This document shows, piece by piece, positions 63,501-64,000 of a DNA stretch of 64,000 bases. Source of the DNA: Bacteroidetes bacterium GWF2_38_335 (GTDB lineage: Bacteria; Bacteroidota; Bacteroidia; Bacteroidales; GWF2-38-335); the NCBI GenBank assembly GCA_001769535.1, contig MEOH01000022.1, positions 248,001 to 312,000 of the forward strand, in the 5' to 3' direction. The position numbers and the translations under genes were made by a program. How positions within the stretch are numbered: position 1 is the first letter of the stretch; each line of letters begins with the position of its first letter. A model generated the notes under the pieces. The model was not told the origin of the DNA. It ran no database searches and saw only the letters and a program-made list of their open reading frames with translations.

Positions 63501-64000
63501 TTCGTGCAAATACCACTCGAAATGGATGCCGGAAACGACACCATGTTCTGTCAGACTCCAACCGACCAATATATTGCTCAGCTTAATGCTACCGGAGGTT
63601 TTGGAACAGGAGTTTGGCATAGTACTACATACCTTACTGGTTATAGCTATGTGAACCAAATGTCACCATCCACTCAGGTTACTTCAAACCACCCTGGTAC
63701 TGAAACATTCTGCTGGCGCGAAACCATCGAATCAGGCTTCTCACAACCCTGTATCGTTGAAAAATGTGTTGACATTACCTTTGAACCCACTCCGAATGTT
63801 GCATTGCTGACCGGAGATGACTGGGTGTGCGGTCCTATTTATTGGAATACCATTAATGGTAGCGTGTTTGATGCAGACACCGCTTATTGGTTCGATGCTA
63901 CTCATGCGGGAACTGATTTTCTTAGTACAGACCCCACCAATCCAATCAATGTTCATGATACTGTTAGCGTTAGCATTTATGGCGATCACCAGATTTACCT
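60504..64000 (+). CDS. Giant CUB-like/PKD/P-domain protein, second copy (partial)
   Basis: The frame opens at ATG 60504 (a second in-frame ATG at 60522 begins MKKLLLAIVLFFTG) and stays open to the window edge, so about 1165 residues are visible and the C-terminus is lost. It repeats the order of the protein at 52598: signal peptide, CUB-like domain, PKD (FAWTFGDGGTATG), P-like domain (YCWTIPADADYLQDMGDYAG) and then VCG/ICG-marked repeats (SICGTMLDLDAG and later units). Similarity to the copy at 52598 is high throughout. A type B sorting domain is expected downstream but cannot be seen. Confidence 0.85.
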   Translation, partial: MKNQYNMKKLLLAIVLFFTGISLSVGQYTLTSGTGTTVYDTSGDLCLGAYTPGQVYTMTICSDDPLCSHVFLTFDAWTVGSGNFCVYDGNSTSAALIGCNAWGTTQSVMASAANTSGCLTFMFSSPVAGSNICGDLGCNFSCQSVLASIVSTDPPASFSGGVYYIDICQGEEVSIQGAGVYQNTTYPQSDGTSTFAWTFGDGGTATGAAVTHDYTAVEGYDVNLLITDAQGCNSTNDIGYRVRISHTPNFSTGAGTFPNPVVICQGQTVNLTGNVGSEEFVSLVEPVIADTTYLPDGSGVSYESSIVFDYFEPGQILEDIEDMCGICANLEHSFIGDLIITITCPYDTETGGPTTVILEYQHGGGTYLGVPIDDTGGGGPGAGYDYCWTIPADADYLQDMGDYAGSVSTLPAGSYITSDPLDPLVGCELNGEWTLTVTDNWSIDDGYIFGWYMCFDPDIMPDSWTYQNTYPTTMWTPGATGGSMISGTSGTYTGTGASTTTQPFIYTVVDDFGCSYDTTIMVTVLGNGAVECCIDPVVNIITPAQSICGTMLDLDAGEFYTDGNEGTWTAVPTSVTFSDPTQPFTSVTVTTFESYTFTWTEVNNSSTACTSADNVVINFLEQPEAFAGLDTALCGNVIMLDAGTLPGGVTGTWSSVPSLLPSAYANITSPVTSVTIPGFSEVINYEFTWTVDNGICDNDDDVKITFYQNPTPNAGPDESICGSIYDLNAIGVVGEGYWTVTTGAGVPVYDVIFIDPDDPTNPFPEREPDAQANIALITTSSVFNFTWNESNGMCLGQDAVQITFTAGPYAYAGNDNFICGDSLQLNADITGVETLNGYWTSDDGVIFWDHETLSPIDPANDNQAFVTIPPSEDDLYIDGVAVLDLIWNMDNGSCTSSDVVTMTFYQQPDAYAGVDTFVCGQTFTFVAEPSVDTSVGQWLMIDGPVGTTPVYTSTVFPAIPTRDPHATVFVTHYGDYQFQWTESNPSSSLCNTNDVMNITFVQIPLEMDAGNDTMFCQTPTDQYIAQLNATGGFGTGVWHSTTYLTGYSYVNQMSPSTQVTSNHPGTETFCWRETIESGFSQPCIVEKCVDITFEPTPNVALLTGDDWVCGPIYWNTINGSVFDADTAYWFDATHAGTDFLSTDPTNPINVHDTVSVSIYGDHQIY

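Overview
The window reads as a chromosomal segment of a Bacteroidota bacterium. The evidence is a PorP/SprF-family type IX secretion (T9SS) protein, very large secreted proteins with type B (CHU_C-like) and type A T9SS sorting domains, an M64 peptidase, a RemB/Wzi-like outer-membrane protein, the absence of clear Shine-Dalgarno sequences, and several promoters matching the Bacteroidota pattern TTTG-N18..21-TAnnTTTG (both tRNA genes, the gene at 4082 and the gene at 60070). The species cannot be fixed from sequence reading alone. Many intergenic regions hold short palindromic or tandem repeats.

Layout. 1-10.3 kb is housekeeping: RemB-like protein (cut by the window edge), a WecA/MraY-type sugar-phosphate transferase, RsgA, exonuclease III, two envelope proteins, an AmgK-like kinase fused to a RapZ C-terminal domain followed by a MurU-like nucleotidyltransferase, a C-terminal processing protease, dCMP deaminase and tRNA-Leu. 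10.4-14.3 kb carries two back-to-back sigma factor/membrane-partner pairs. 14.3-16 kb holds a nested palindromic element, radC, rpsT and tRNA-Glu. 16-22.7 kb is a tightly overlapping operon (B12-type radical SAM protein, acyl carrier protein, KAS III, polysaccharide deacetylase, GNAT-like protein, EreA-like/barrel protein) that looks like a small lipid or envelope-modification pathway. A histidine kinase follows.

25.0-39.1 kb is an AT-rich defence island, all on the minus strand. It contains a short Argonaute with its TIR-APAZ partner (a SPARTA system), a NACHT NTPase, a nucleotidyltransferase-HEPN fusion, and a compact six-gene run built around a type IIG-like restriction-modification protein with a SIR2-like protein, a DUF2971 protein, two single-pass membrane proteins and one unrecognised gene. 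39.3-44.1 kb contains small accessory genes (HTH regulator, membrane proteins) among dispersed repeats, including two copies of a 160-220 bp element with a diverged relative at 50.6 kb, and a 21-bp minisatellite.

44.1-50.2 kb returns to ordinary genes (secreted protein, M64 peptidase, MscS channel, UvrD-type helicase). 51.2-64 kb is a T9SS surface-protein locus: PorP/SprF, then a small secreted protein next to a giant CUB-like/PKD/P-domain protein. That two-gene cassette appears twice, with a shorter type A-sorted relative between the copies. The last giant gene runs off the window.

The strongest candidates for new biology are the six-gene restriction-modification operon with its SIR2-like and membrane passengers, the ACP/KAS III/deacetylase operon ending in an esterase-like domain on a predicted barrel, and the duplicated small-protein/giant-adhesin cassette. 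All functions are inferred from reading the sequence; no database search was run.
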